From: Stemphylium vesicarium
Taxonomy: Eukaryota; Ascomycota; Dothideomycetes; Pleosporales; Pleosporaceae
DNA length: 64,000 nt
Direction: 5' to 3'
Assembly: GCA_004380135.1 (NCBI GenBank)
Contig: QXCR01000031.1
Location: forward strand, 62,001-126,000
Shown: positions 22,437 to 32,514 of the stretch, in pieces
Numbering within the stretch: position 1 is the stretch's first letter
Layout of the letters: each line of letters begins with the position of its first letter
The notes under the pieces: generated by a model
What the model was told of the DNA's origin: nothing
Database searches by the model: none
The model's input: only the letters and a program-made list of their open reading frames with translations
Position numbers and translations under genes: made by a program

Positions 22437-23201
22437 TCAATCCGCCTTGCGCCATATCCTGACGATGACCAACTTCTCCCAACCCGCCTTCTTGCCACTT
22501 GACCCTACCGTCTCCGCCATCCAGCCAGAGCCCCATTCTCTTATCCGCTGCTTGACTGCCTCCGGCCTATTCTGCGCGCACAACAAAACATATGCGACCC
22601 CTCTATCTGCACTGAGTATTCCAGGAATTTGTTCCAGCATCCTGTTCGTCACCACCATTCCATCTTCACCACCAGCGTACGAGAGCTCCAGCAGATACGA
22701 GTCTTGCTCGAAGGTGGTCGCCTTTTTCCCTTCTGGTAGAGCGTTGTATCTCTCGTGGCTCACCAGATCGGGTAGCTCAGCTGGTACATATGGCGGGTTG
22801 AAGATGAAGACGTCGACAGAGTGAGGCCGGATGGCACTCGCCAGATCGCCGTTGACGACATCCGCAAAGACGGAGTGGTTTTCTTTCTGCTCTTTGATTG
22901 CCTCTTGAACCGTTTGAGCGGCGGCTTTGCAGGCGAAGCTATTGATATCGATTCCAAGCGTCAATACATCATGGCGACCGAATATGGTTCGCGCATTTGC
23001 AGCAACGAAGGCTAAAACGACGCCCGATCCTACGCCCACTTCGAGCACCAGTGGCGGGGTTGAAGACGCATCGCCGAATCGATCCTGCAGATACGCAGTC
23101 TCTGATGCAGACGACAGTGTGTCGAGAAGCAAGTATGAGTCCTCGGCCGGCTCGTACACGCGATCGAAACACACGTGGGATGTCGAGGGAGTGGGTAGCA
23201 T
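22437..23201 (-). CDS. MTQ2: eRF1 N5-glutamine methyltransferase catalytic subunit
   Basis: Methylates the GGQ glutamine of release factor eRF1, working as a heterodimer with Trm112. It is a single exon of 254 residues. I chose the ATG at 23201, giving the N-terminus MLPTPSTSHV, because family members begin with MLPTP followed by VYEPAEDSYLLLD. An upstream in-frame extension adds 16 residues without family support. The SAM-binding motif is LEVGVGSGVV (residues 53-62), the acidic ribose-binding residue lies in LGIDIN, and the diagnostic NPPY motif is at 135-138. There is no N-terminal HemK helical domain, which separates Mtq2 from mitochondrial Mtq1. It starts 179 bases from the divergent SDHAF3 gene. 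Confidence 0.92.
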   Translation of the reverse strand: MLPTPSTSHVCFDRVYEPAEDSYLLLDTLSSASETAYLQDRFGDASSTPPLVLEVGVGSGVVLAFVAANARTIFGRHDVLTLGIDINSFACKAAAQTVQEAIKEQKENHSVFADVVNGDLASAIRPHSVDVFIFNPPYVPAELPDLVSHERYNALPEGKKATTFEQDSYLLELSYAGGEDGMVVTNRMLEQIPGILSADRGVAYVLLCAQNRPEAVKQRIREWGSGWMAETVGSSGKKAGWEKLVIVRIWRKAD

Positions 23202-23380
23202 AGTTGTGTGATTTTGTTTGGAGATTGGAGGTTGGTGCGTGTGGGCCAATTGGAACAGGAGGAGATTCTGGAGCGCAGCACCCTAGTCTAGAAAGCCGAG
23301 GCTGAGGTCATCACTTGTTGAATGCATCACATTTCTTCTACCGCAACAACCTGAGGTGTCATTTTACAACTTTTGTCATT

Positions 23381-23937
23381 ATGAGGGCTTGCATGCGATT
23401 ACTAGCTACGGCAACAGACGCCGGTGCGTCGAGACCGTTCAAACCGGCGCCGGCCGCTTTGTTGCCGCCAATACCGCTGTACCGACGCCTGCTGCGGTCG
23501 CATCGAAAGAGGTTAGGTGTAGAGGAGCGCTTATTGGGCGATATGTATGTGAAGGCTGAGTTCAGGGCTCACAGGGACATTGACAACCCTGTGCAAATAG
23601 TGAGTCAGGCATTTTTCTTTCATGGCAATGCGTAGCGAGGGTTCAGTTGCTCACATTCACAGATTGGCTTTCTGTCGGAATGGCAAACATACTGCCAGAT
23701 GCTTGAGGGCGACTCGTGGAAAGAGGCCAAAATGGACAAGGCGAAGATTAATAAGATGAGCGGTTCGTTCTATTCTCCTTCGCTCTGGGCTTTCCGCTAA
23801 TTAGCTCCATAGATCAACAGATTGGTCAGCTGTATGAGCTCATGCAGCAGATCAAGAACCAAGCACAGGAAGATGCCGACGCCGAGGATGCAAGAGTAGT
23901 CGAGATGCTCGACAAGAAACCGCCAACCGATCAATGA
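23381..23937 (+). CDS. SDH7: Succinate dehydrogenase assembly factor 3 (LYR protein)
   Basis: Mitochondrial matrix LYR-motif protein (SDHAF3, yeast Sdh7/Acn9) that protects or matures the Sdh2 iron-sulfur subunit. Exons 23381-23599, 23663-23762 and 23813-23937 give 147 residues, with both introns GT-AG and in phase. The motif PLYRRLLRSHRK places LYR at residues 33-35 behind a basic N-terminus suited to mitochondrial import. It is followed by MYVKAEFRAHRD, then GFLSEWQTYCQML across the first splice, both characteristic of the Acn9 family. A second ATG at 23393 would shorten the presequence by four residues, and I cannot choose between them firmly. It is divergent from MTQ2 over 179 bases. Confidence 0.92.
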
Positions 23938-24248
23938 TTGCGGACTTGAATTGCGCCACGCATTCAACGTTCAGAAACAAACGTTGTCAACATCACACGC
24001 AGGTATGAACGCGTAAACGGAGTACGTCAATGCTTCACGTTTTGCGTTGCAGATGGTGTATTATATAGATCGAAGCAATATTATTACAGTATCCGACGGT
24101 TCAACGTTCGCTCGCTTCGTCAGAATTGGCTACTCCTCCAGTATCACGGATAACATTTCGACTTCAAGGTTGTATTCATCTACGTGAGCGAGTGCTGGCT
24201 CATACAAGATAGTCTTCGAGTTGATAAGGCTTCCCTGGAACATCGACC
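23938..24248. other. Intergenic, no gene seen
   Basis: 311 bases between SDHAF3 and the CaaX protein, same strand. A/T-rich with a TATATAG stretch near 24062. No gene. Confidence 0.6.
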
Positions 24249-24884
24249 ATGTGCGGTTGCACACTCTACGACTCCCCAACATGCGGTCACTCCTGGATCT
24301 CCATGAGCCGGCCATGCGGCTTCCTCGCCGACCTTCTCAGCTGTCCCTACCGCCAGACCTACCAAACACTGATCGCACCACCATACACATGCCCCATGTG
24401 CAATGGCGGATTCGCAGACCAGGAGACGATTGAAATGGTCCAGGGCCCCTGGGGCTGTAACCAAATGATTCGAAATCATGTTGGGGGCAACTACGCTGTT
24501 CCAGGCCAATGGGGTAATGCACGGTTGATGCCAGGTGCATTGGGAGGCCCTGCAATTACTTCTGGTGCCATGTCCAGCGCTATGATCCCAATGGGCCATT
24601 CGAATCAGGGCTTTACCTACGACCATAGGCTTACGGGTCCGTATGGTCCACATGCATCGCTTTCTCGTGCGTCGATGGTTGTGGGTGGTCCTACAATGCC
24701 CGGTCCAACCATGATGACGAATGGCGCAGTGGTATGTGATGATGGGTTTGGAGGCTATGACGATGGCTATTTGGAGGCGTATGATGGGTATTATGAGGGT
24801 GGCAGGCGCAAGAGAAGGACGCAAAGGAGTCGTTACAAGTACAAGTACACGGACAAGCCTGCGACCAACTGCACGGTCATGTGA
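24249..24884 (+). CDS. Small Cys-rich protein ending in a CaaX-like motif
   Basis: An intronless 211-residue protein I cannot assign to a family. The N-terminus has a dense cysteine pattern (C2, C4, C12, C23, C32, then the C48-P-M-C51 pair) that could bind zinc. The middle (residues 75-165) is rich in Gly, Met, Pro and Asn without charge, likely disordered. A Tyr/Asp/Gly patch (FGGYDDGYLEAYDGYYEGG) is followed by a basic cluster (RRKRRTQRSRYKYKYT), and the last residues are ATNCTVM. The final C-T-V-M fits a CaaX prenylation box with Met at X, which favours farnesylation. The basic cluster just upstream would serve as a second membrane signal, as in Ras-like proteins. Membrane anchoring is inferred. 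Function is unknown. Confidence 0.7.
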   Translation: MCGCTLYDSPTCGHSWISMSRPCGFLADLLSCPYRQTYQTLIAPPYTCPMCNGGFADQETIEMVQGPWGCNQMIRNHVGGNYAVPGQWGNARLMPGALGGPAITSGAMSSAMIPMGHSNQGFTYDHRLTGPYGPHASLSRASMVVGGPTMPGPTMMTNGAVVCDDGFGGYDDGYLEAYDGYYEGGRRKRRTQRSRYKYKYTDKPATNCTVM

Positions 24885-25285
24885 AGGGAAAGGGGATATG
24901 AACGCGGATGTTTCATAAAGCATTTGGCAGACGAGAGAACTCAGCGATGTGTGTATCTACGTTTGTGGTGATGTGGAGCAGTACCTGTTCCAGGGGTAAA
25001 TGCCATGTTGCAGAGTAAAGCGGTGGGTGCGCATGAGAAATGCCAACATTTGTTCAGACACACTCCCCTGGAAATAGTCTGAGAAATCGAAACTAATGCT
25101 TTGTCTTCCAGCGTTCATGTTCGTGTTGCTGTCTGCGTGACGAAGCCCGGGCTGGTCGATGCTGCAGCTAGCTCCCACTAGCGCGGTTTTCTACTCGCTT
25201 ATACCACAGTGGGCGGAAATTCCAGCTTCGTCCCTCAGCTCTTCGACAATACCACACAGCCAAATCGACACCCACAACCGTCGCC
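24885..25285. other. Intergenic, eL29 promoter
   Basis: 401 bases between two plus-strand genes. I see no gene, and no ribosomal-protein promoter element that I can name. Confidence 0.55.
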
Positions 25286-25718
25286 ATGGCCAGTACGTTG
25301 ACGAAGACTCGCTATGGAGTCGAGACGAGAATACTAATAGAGCCGCGCAGAATCCAAGAACTCGTCTCAGCACAACCAGTCCAAGAAGAACCACCGAAAC
25401 GGGTACGCATCTCTCACCACCATCGCACGCGCGCCATCGTCCGGCAGATGAATCATCATCGCCCATCCAGGGCTCATCGATGCATAATTATGGGAGCAAC
25501 AGCTGATTGATGGGACTACAGTATCAAGAAGCCTAAGACTCACCGTTACCCCTCGCTCAAGGGTACCGACCCCAAGTTCAGGAGGAACCACAGGCATGCT
25601 CTGCACGGCACCATGCGCGCCCTGGTGCGTACCCACGACCCATCCCACGGGCTCGCCCAATAATCCGCTAACACCCTCACAGAAGGAGGTCAAGGAGGGC
25701 AAGCGCGAGAACGCATAA
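25286..25718 (+). CDS. RPL29: 60S ribosomal protein eL29
   Basis: Small basic protein of the cytosolic large ribosomal subunit. Four exons, 25286-25292, 25351-25402, 25522-25624 and 25683-25718, give 65 residues. The sequence is the canonical eL29 (MAKSKNSSQHNQSKKNHRNG, then IKKP and DPKFRRNHRHALHGT). The first exon is only seven bases (Met-Ala plus one base) and the last is 36, so an ORF search misses it. Three introns in a 65-residue gene fit the intron-rich ribosomal-protein genes of filamentous fungi. All splice ends are GT-AG. Confidence 0.95.
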
Positions 25719-26732
25719 AGGACGATACGATTACGAGCGAGCGACGATGGCGGTTTTCGATTCCTTTATGAGACATCTGGTCGGCGTCAATGGCATTCGG
25801 ACTTTCTATGACAGCTTCGAACCCAAGGGATGGGAGCATGTGGCTTCACGCCTACCGCAGGCATGAACAATGAATAAGTCGAAAAGTCAGTTCGGTCCTC
25901 CCAGCGCGCGACTGTCCATGTGATGTGTTACATCGGCCGACCGTTCGACAACACCGTAACTAGGTAAGTGAGATGCGTGACCCGAGGTGCAAACCTCAAC
26001 CCAGCCATTAGTGTGTACAGCAACAGAGCTCTTCAATGCTCGACCTGCTGAAGGAAAATTATCGTGGCAAGATCAACTCACCCCATCATTACCAAACACA
26101 CAGCCTTTTACCCCGTAGGGCAAGTGTGCATGAAGATGGGGTTACATACCAAATGTTTGCAGAGGGCTTTGAGAATGGGATTCGGACTGAAAAGTACTTC
26201 CCAGTGTCTTATATGACATCAGAAATCAACTTTTATCATTCAAACGTTCCGCTTTCGTTGTGCAGGTGATGACGATTGCCAGACGTGCATTTCGCCGAAT
26301 AGGCGGGGTACATCGGTGACCTTTGCACCTGTCAAGGTGCCTGACCATGTTTTGTCTCTCTCTACCGACTCTGTCGACCCTCTTGAGTTGGTGCAAGAGT
26401 GTCAAGACCGCACAACATCGGCAGTACGCTCTTTATGCTCTTGCACATCTCATCGGCAAGGCAGGTCGGCCGAGACGGTTCCGGTTCCTGGTCTTGCAGC
26501 ACAGCCCTGTTGTAGCCCCGAATAGCTAGCAACCCATCTTATACCCCGGATCTAACCGTCATATCTCGCATCTTCTATCGTAAAGATAGCGGGGACGTAC
26601 TTTCTTTCTTGCCTTCTCTCTTACTCTAGCTCTTGCTTTCCCTCCTCGAGTTTTGCTCCCACAATCTCCAAACCGGCCTGCTCACCTTCCACCCCACCCC
26701 CGCCCTCGCGCCTGACATCCAACCCACACGCC
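25719..26732. other. Intergenic, no gene seen
   Basis: 1 kb between eL29 and the AMMECR1 gene. Frames up to 78 codons exist, but none has recognisable features or a partner exon. I treat it as UTR and promoter. Confidence 0.55.
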
Positions 26733-27599
26733 ATGGCGACCCAAGCCCACTGCGCATACTGCTTCGAAAGCCTAGTCTCGAACCTAGAAAAGCGGCCCTC
26801 GCTCTCCCTCGCCCAAGTTGAAAGCCTGTGGACAAAATACAACACGTCGCCGACGACAACCTCTGAACTCGAGGACGAGACGGCGGAAGAAGAAGCAGCA
26901 CTAGCAACAGGCGACACATCCCTAAAACCCGCAGCGATATCGCGTATCCTGGCCTCCCCACCCTCGTCGGCCAGTACCTCGAGCCTCCAAAGCGCCAGCT
27001 CGACGCCCAGCGGCGGCCTCAGCAGCAGCAGCGCCACACCCAGCAGCGTAAGCAGCAGCAGCACCAACCTCGTCGACGCCGACACCTCGGCCGAACACCC
27101 TCTGTTCGTAACCTGGAACACAGTCACGTCGTCGGACAAGCGGCTCCGCGGCTGCATCGGCACCTTTGAAGCCCTGCCACTCTCCACGGGCCTCTCCAGC
27201 TACGCGCTCACCTCCGCACTCGACGACACACGCTTCACCCCCATCTCCGCGGCTGAACTGTCTAGCCTGGAATGCGCGGTTACGCTGCTCACGCACTTTG
27301 AGCCTGTGGATGATGCCATGGATTGGGAGGTTGGGGTGCATGGCCTCCGGATTAGTTTCACGGATAAGGGAAGGAGGTATGGGAGCACGTATTTACCGGA
27401 TGTGGCGGCAGAGCAGGGCTGGAGTAAGGAGGAAGCGCTCGTTAGTCTGATGAGGAAGGCCGGGTGGAGTGGGCGGAAGAGCGAGTGGACGAGGGTTGGG
27501 GTGAGGGTCGTTCGGTATCAGGGGAAGAAGGTCGGGTTGGGGTGGAGGGAGTGGAAGGAGTGGCGGGATTGGGTTGATGAGGAGATGGCGGATGTTTGA
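26733..27599 (+). CDS. AMMECR1-domain protein
   Basis: An intronless 288-residue protein of the AMMECR1 family, conserved from archaea to humans, molecular function not settled. The signature LRGCIGT lies at residues 138-144, preceded by LFVTWNT and followed by the ALDDTRFTPISAAEL segment and the C-terminal GRRYGSTYLPDVAAEQGW and SLMRKAG elements. A Ser/Thr-rich low-complexity insert (residues 75-115, with polymorphic-looking Ser runs) separates the N-terminal strand (AHCAYCFESL) from the core, as in other fungal members. No targeting signal is seen. It is convergent with the metacaspase gene. Confidence 0.9.
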   Translation: MATQAHCAYCFESLVSNLEKRPSLSLAQVESLWTKYNTSPTTTSELEDETAEEEAALATGDTSLKPAAISRILASPPSSASTSSLQSASSTPSGGLSSSSATPSSVSSSSTNLVDADTSAEHPLFVTWNTVTSSDKRLRGCIGTFEALPLSTGLSSYALTSALDDTRFTPISAAELSSLECAVTLLTHFEPVDDAMDWEVGVHGLRISFTDKGRRYGSTYLPDVAAEQGWSKEEALVSLMRKAGWSGRKSEWTRVGVRVVRYQGKKVGLGWREWKEWRDWVDEEMADV

Positions 27600-27814
27600 A
27601 TGGGGAAGATGAACGGTCTTTCTTTCTCAACCTCGTGGGTTATTTATTTTCCAATGTTTTTTCTTGTTTTTTTTTCGTGGCTGGCGTTATAGAGGTTCGT
27701 TCCCTCTTTTTATTTTTTATTCTTTTGGGTCAGGCAACACGGTATATATACACGATCGCGAGGAAGAGGCGAAAGACCCCGGAACTGTGGGTAATCATGA
27801 CAGTGGTAGCGCTG

Positions 27815-27819
27815 GAGGA

Positions 27820-27850
<31 letters not shown>

Positions 27851-27873
27851 GAGACAGAGAGAGAGACAGAGAG
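27815..27873. repeat. GA-rich tract with periodic GACA units
   Basis: A purine run of GAGA broken three times by GACAGA, forming short tandem units of about 12 bases. A simple low-complexity repeat in the 3' flank of the AMMECR1 gene. Confidence 0.9.
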
Positions 27874-28076
27874 GACGAGGAGGCTTTCAGTCACAAAGTT
27901 GACGACAACACGGACTATAGATGTTCGATACCCTTCCAGCTTTTAATGACGAATGATCACAAACCTCATCATGATGCAGCCAACAGCCTGAAGAAAAAAC
28001 ATTGCATATTGAAAGAATATATACATGAAGAAGAAGATGCAGACAGACGATGATCCAGACAAGGCCAGTGTAAACA

Positions 28077-28201
28077 CATCGTACCACACGCTGGTGACTC
28101 TTGGAGGTATTATGTGTGAAAGACTGGATGGCATCACGATGGTTGTGTTATCCAGTCCTTCACACATAATACCCCCCAAGAGTCACCAAAGTGATACGAT
28201 G
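28077..28201. repeat. Imperfect inverted repeat, 52-53 bp arms
   Basis: The left arm (28077-28129) and right arm (28150-28201) are reverse complements with few mismatches and a small length difference. The inner 37 bases or so (from CTTGG to ACTGGAT) are nearly identical. The spacer is 20 bases. Transcribed from either strand it would fold into a hairpin of about 50 bp. No clear target-site duplication borders it, so a MITE-type origin is possible but unproven. The position, about 110 bases past the metacaspase stop, would also fit a 3' UTR or terminator structure. Confidence 0.9.
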
Positions 28202-28310
28202 CCCACATTCACATTCAAAATAAGAGAGATGGGCCTTTTGTTATTCACAGTCTTCATTATAAACCGAGCAATCTACCATTCTTACAAACAAGAACAACAG
28301 CTTGTTTCTT

Positions 28311-29952
28311 CTACATGACGTAGAGAAGATCCGTGTCTGACGTTTCTATTAGTATTTCAAACAATCCAATTTCAGCAAGTGGATGACTTACTAAGGGGAT
28401 GACTGCAGCTCAACTGAGGTTTTTGTTGGTATTTGCCCTCGAGCTCATCACGGATGCTGTTGAGTAATTGGACGTAGCTTTGGTTTGGGTTCTTGCGGAG
28501 GGAAGTGATGAAAGCCCAGGACATGGCACCTGTAGCCTCACCGCCAATACTTGCGTCGGCCCTGTAATCCATAATGTTAGCGACTTCCCATCTCGTTTTG
28601 GTCATTATAGTGATGGTGTGCTTACGAAGTCTGGGTATCCTTGGATCCACTCCACATGATGACATCGGCAGGGCTAGTCTTTGTGCGGAGGTTCTTCTTG
28701 TACACTTCGTCGCCACTGATGGCCTTCTTAAATAGACTGGTGGCGCCACCAATCATGCTGCCAATGTCGCCGCGCGCATAACTCGATACGATACCCAGTA
28801 ATCCTTGGCCAGCTTCCTTGGCCAGGTTGGGCTCCTTGAGCACACCCTGGGTGGAGTAGATGTATGGTAGGTCGAGCGCGGAGCCCGAGTGGCAGGAATC
28901 GAAAATGGCGGTTAGTCGGACTCCGGGTTGGAGGGGGGCGACCATGATACGGTGCATCTCGTCGTCGACAATGTGGCCTGCAGTGCGGAAGTCGACGGGG
29001 TAGACTACTTCGTCGTAACCGTCGTCCTCGTCACCGTCGAGATCTTTGGTTTGACCGCCGTGGCCTGCGTCGCGTTAGCATAGTATGATAGCTCTGGTCT
29101 GAAGAAGACGCACCTGAGTAGTGGAAGAACAGAGAATCGTTTGGCCGCGCGTCCTTGACCAGCCAATGCATGGCTCGCAGTATGTTTGCCTTGGTCGGCT
29201 GGCTCATTGGGTTCTGCTGGTCGTCGGTCAAGGTGACCATGTCCTCCCTCTTGTAACCGAAGAACTCGTTCAGATAGGTGCTCATGTTCTTTACATCGTT
29301 GATGCATCCCCGAAGCTGACCGCGCTGGCCAAAGTAGTTGATACCAATCAGCAGCGCTTTCCGTCGCCCGTTACATGCCGAGTATTGGAACGAGTAGCCG
29401 TTTGGTGCGCCGTGGCCAAAGTTTTGTGCCCCGCTCGGTGGTGGTGGAGGCGCGCCGTGGTTTCCGTGTGTCCATTGATTGCTGGTGGCTGTGGGCATCA
29501 TACCTGGTATGTTGTCAGCGTTCGCCCTTTGAAACGCACCATAGGGAAATTTACCTGGTCGAGGCGCTTGTTGCGGAGGCGGAGGGCCATAGTTTCCGTA
29601 TTGCTGTGGTGGCGGCGCCTATGTACGTTAGTCCATCTGATGTTACCGAATTCACAGCGCCCATCCGCCTCTTCGCGACCAAATGCGTACCTGGTTGTAT
29701 CCATATTGTTGCGGCGGGGGAGTGGGCTGTCCGTAGTTGTTGTGAGGCGGTTGTGGGCTTTGGTATCCGTACTGCTGTGGTGGTCTGATGTGCGTCAGCG
29801 GCCGTCCAACTTGGCCAGTCCATCTCTACTCACGGGGCACCGTAGTTTTGCTGTGGAGGCGGATATCCTTGCGGCGGTGGGGCACCGTAGCCGTTCTGGG
29901 GCGGGGGCGCGCCGTAGCCACCGTGATATTGTTGTCCGGGGTAGTAAGACAT
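28311..29952 (-). CDS. Metacaspase (type I, caspase-like cysteine protease)
   Basis: Ca2+-dependent Arg/Lys-specific protease linked to fungal stress response and cell death (the Yca1/CasA family). Seven exons, 29834-29952, 29691-29784, 29555-29618, 29114-29503, 28626-29064, 28392-28561 and 28311-28345, give 436 residues. The last 35-base exon restores the family end TDLLYVM. The N-terminal prodomain (about 100 residues) is Pro/Gln/Gly/Tyr-rich, typical of type I. The p20 domain begins at RRKALLIGINYFGQ. The catalytic dyad is H224 (SGHGGQ) and C280 (FDSCHSGSALDLPY). The p10 part contains DASIGGEATGAMSWAF and ends in SHPLKTSDT. All six introns are GT-AG and in phase. I see no loss of catalytic residues. 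Confidence 0.95.
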
Positions 29953-32514
29953 GGTAAGTTAACAAGTGTATGCGATGTCAAAGTTTGGCCGAGTCTTCGC
30001 GCGTGCTCGCGGAGAAGCCGAGCGGGAACCGTGGGTGATCGTCGTCCGAATGCCCGTTTGGGAGGGTGCGCTTCAATGCTTCAAGTAGGGTCGTCGCAAC
30101 GGCAAAAAAAAAGTGCTAGGTGGGTGGGTATGAAGAGCTGTAGGGTGTAACGAAGAAAGCTGCGAGTCCCGTTATAGAGTGCGGCTGACGGTTAGGTCGG
30201 TAGATCTCGAGCGGTGGGTAGCGCGGGGTTTGCTTGCTAAGGATGGCTAAGGCTGAGCTCTAGCAAGCAGTAACCCGGGACTAAGAACTTCCAAACCTGT
30301 GGACCACTCGACCTTACAACTCTACCCCATCTCGCTTCCGGAGAACAAGCAAGCACCGGGTAATGGCTGTGAAGATCGCGAAAGAGGCAGCAGCTAAGAG
30401 AAACAGAGTTAGGGGGGTGGCAGAGGGCACGGGGATAAGGCAGAAAAGGAAAGCTTGGAACATGTCGAAGGAATTCTAGTCCATCTATGGCGTTCCTGTT
30501 GCAAGATGCGACTTGACTTGCATGCCGCTATCTAGACTTACCTGATTCTAGTAGCCACGCACTCCCTTTCGGACTTGCATCCGCTGAAAGAGTCAGCACT
30601 AACAGCATCGGGGAAAGACATGAGGAAAACATCGTCGTCTCTAGCTATTACATCGTAACCACGTACGACGAGTGTCAGTAGCATGGCGCTGGTAGATTGC
30701 GTTTCTTGCCCCAAGCACTCTTCAAATCCTCGGACCGCATACCCCCCTACATTTCCGTCCGGCCATTCGTCCAGTGCCTTGGCCGCTCAATCCACACAAT
30801 CGGGCGTCTATCAAGCCACCTTATTGTGGCTTGACGTCTCGCGCGCGGAATAACGGACAAGGGCCATGGATTAGGCAAAGTCGGTCGACGGCATCACCGA
30901 CGATTCCATTTCCCTTACAACCAGGGTCCAGCGAATAGTCTAGGATGCATATGTGTTTTGGAAGAAAACAGTGGGTTTATGCTTTCTTTTAGGCCAGATG
31001 GTTGTTCATAACTGCGAACGTGTTTGGTTATTTGAGGAGGGAAGGGGGTGTTTACTTCTTGTACAACAGCGCCATGGATCAGGAACTTGGAAATATCTGC
31101 ATACATGTCTCTTTCTCTCTCCATGAATACAATAGAATAGCCCTACCCATCTCATCGGCCCTTCTCTCCCCCCGTCTCCCCTTACATGCACATGAAATAC
31201 ATGCACTACCTATCGCATTCCATCCTGCATCCACACAACCCACCCGCACCCCACCCCAATCCGTCCACCACCCTCTACCACAATCCCGTCCAAGTACCTC
31301 TACGAACCCCAAACAGACTCCTCCACTGCGACGTGGTCAAAAGCTCCTCCTGCACTCACTCCCAGCGTCCAGTGCCCACGCTAATAGAGTCCAGCCGATC
31401 CAGTGGCTTGCGTCGCCAACTAGACACGCCCCGCCAGTCCCAACGGCGACGACTGACACGTCTGCCGCGATTCTGATTGGTGAACAAACTAAATCACTGC
31501 TATACGTGTCAAAGGCGTTTAGAAATGGCATGATGTTACTGTTTTGGGTTGTCATTGGTTTCTTGGAGTGGTAGGTAGGCATCATGCATGTGCAGCGTTG
31601 CGTTGCGTTGCGCGAGGAGGCTGTGAGGCTGTTCACGTCTATCTGAGCGTCAGACTACTATTACTACAGCGGCAGAACGATTTGAGCTATTCTGGCGCCT
31701 TGGGTGAGATGATCTGGGGTAGTCGGCTGTGTTTGTTTGTATGCAGCTGAGAAGGACGCAACCTAATCTGCGCTTGCATTGGCTTAGGAGAAATCAGGGC
31801 CGTTTTCGGGATAGAACCTTACTCCAGCTGTCATGCAAGTGCAACTTGGAAATAGATCTGCAACCATCATTGTGTGGAGAGATTTCGTTAACCTAGTCAA
31901 GCTCAAGTGGTAGTAATTGGGTCTGCATCATGTGTATTTTCTGAATCATAGGAGGGGGTATATAGATGTATAGTATTTCGAACAAAAATGCTTCTGTGTC
32001 CCTTTCCTGGTCTTCTTCCTGTCTGTTCCCCAGTCTAATGAGAATAAAGGGGAGACTCGCTCGCTCGCTCGCTCAACCAACGATGCAAAAGTATAAATCC
32101 ATCCACCATATGCATCATCAAACTGTCCCGAGCTGGATGCAATGCTGGCAAAGAAAAAAGAAGATAATCGTACACAGAAAGCGGCTGGCTGTCCCGATTA
32201 CAAAAGGAGCTCTCTCCCGCGATGATCGTGCGTAATCGTTTGAAAAGGATGTTGGAAAAAAAAGAGGCGAAGAAATGCTACTGCTGGTAACGAAAAAAGG
32301 TTGAAACATACAAAAAACTGTACATATTACAAATGAGGTGGCGTGCATGACTTTCAAGCCACCGAATGCGGTCGCTGCTGTCTCAGACTGGCTCTCGAAG
32401 AATGAAGAAGTCGCAAACACCGTATCGTACGCCTTAAAGGGGTAACTAAATTCGTAACAAAGAAATCAAATCGTCAGTATTCGCCGAATCCATTACAAAA
32501 AAAGGTGATAGCAA
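29953..32514. other. 2.6 kb gene-free stretch
   Basis: Between the metacaspase start and the ArfGEF stop (both minus strand). I see no protein-coding gene. The longest frame (190 codons at 31002-31574, plus strand) is proline/histidine-rich with no recognisable features. It contains polypyrimidine tracts and a CTCG microsatellite. It could hold a long 5' leader, an unrecognised ncRNA, or decayed sequence. Confidence 0.5.
32056..32074. repeat. CTCG tetranucleotide microsatellite
   Basis: Almost five tandem CTCG units in the 3' flank of the ArfGEF gene. Confidence 0.9.

Larger units (their letters stand above)
27600..28310. other. Convergent intergenic with GA repeat and inverted repeat
   Basis: 711 bases between the convergent stops of the AMMECR1 and metacaspase genes. 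It holds a GA-rich tract (27815-27873) and a long imperfect inverted repeat (28077-28201), described separately. I see no gene. Confidence 0.7.

Noticed and set aside
25719..26732. Possible gene in the 1 kb gap after eL29
   Set aside because: Only frames below 80 codons, with no recognisable features and no consistent splice joins.
31002..31574. 190-codon plus-strand frame in the 30-32.5 kb gap
   Set aside because: Proline/histidine-rich composition with no recognisable motif, and no supporting exons. Likely chance.
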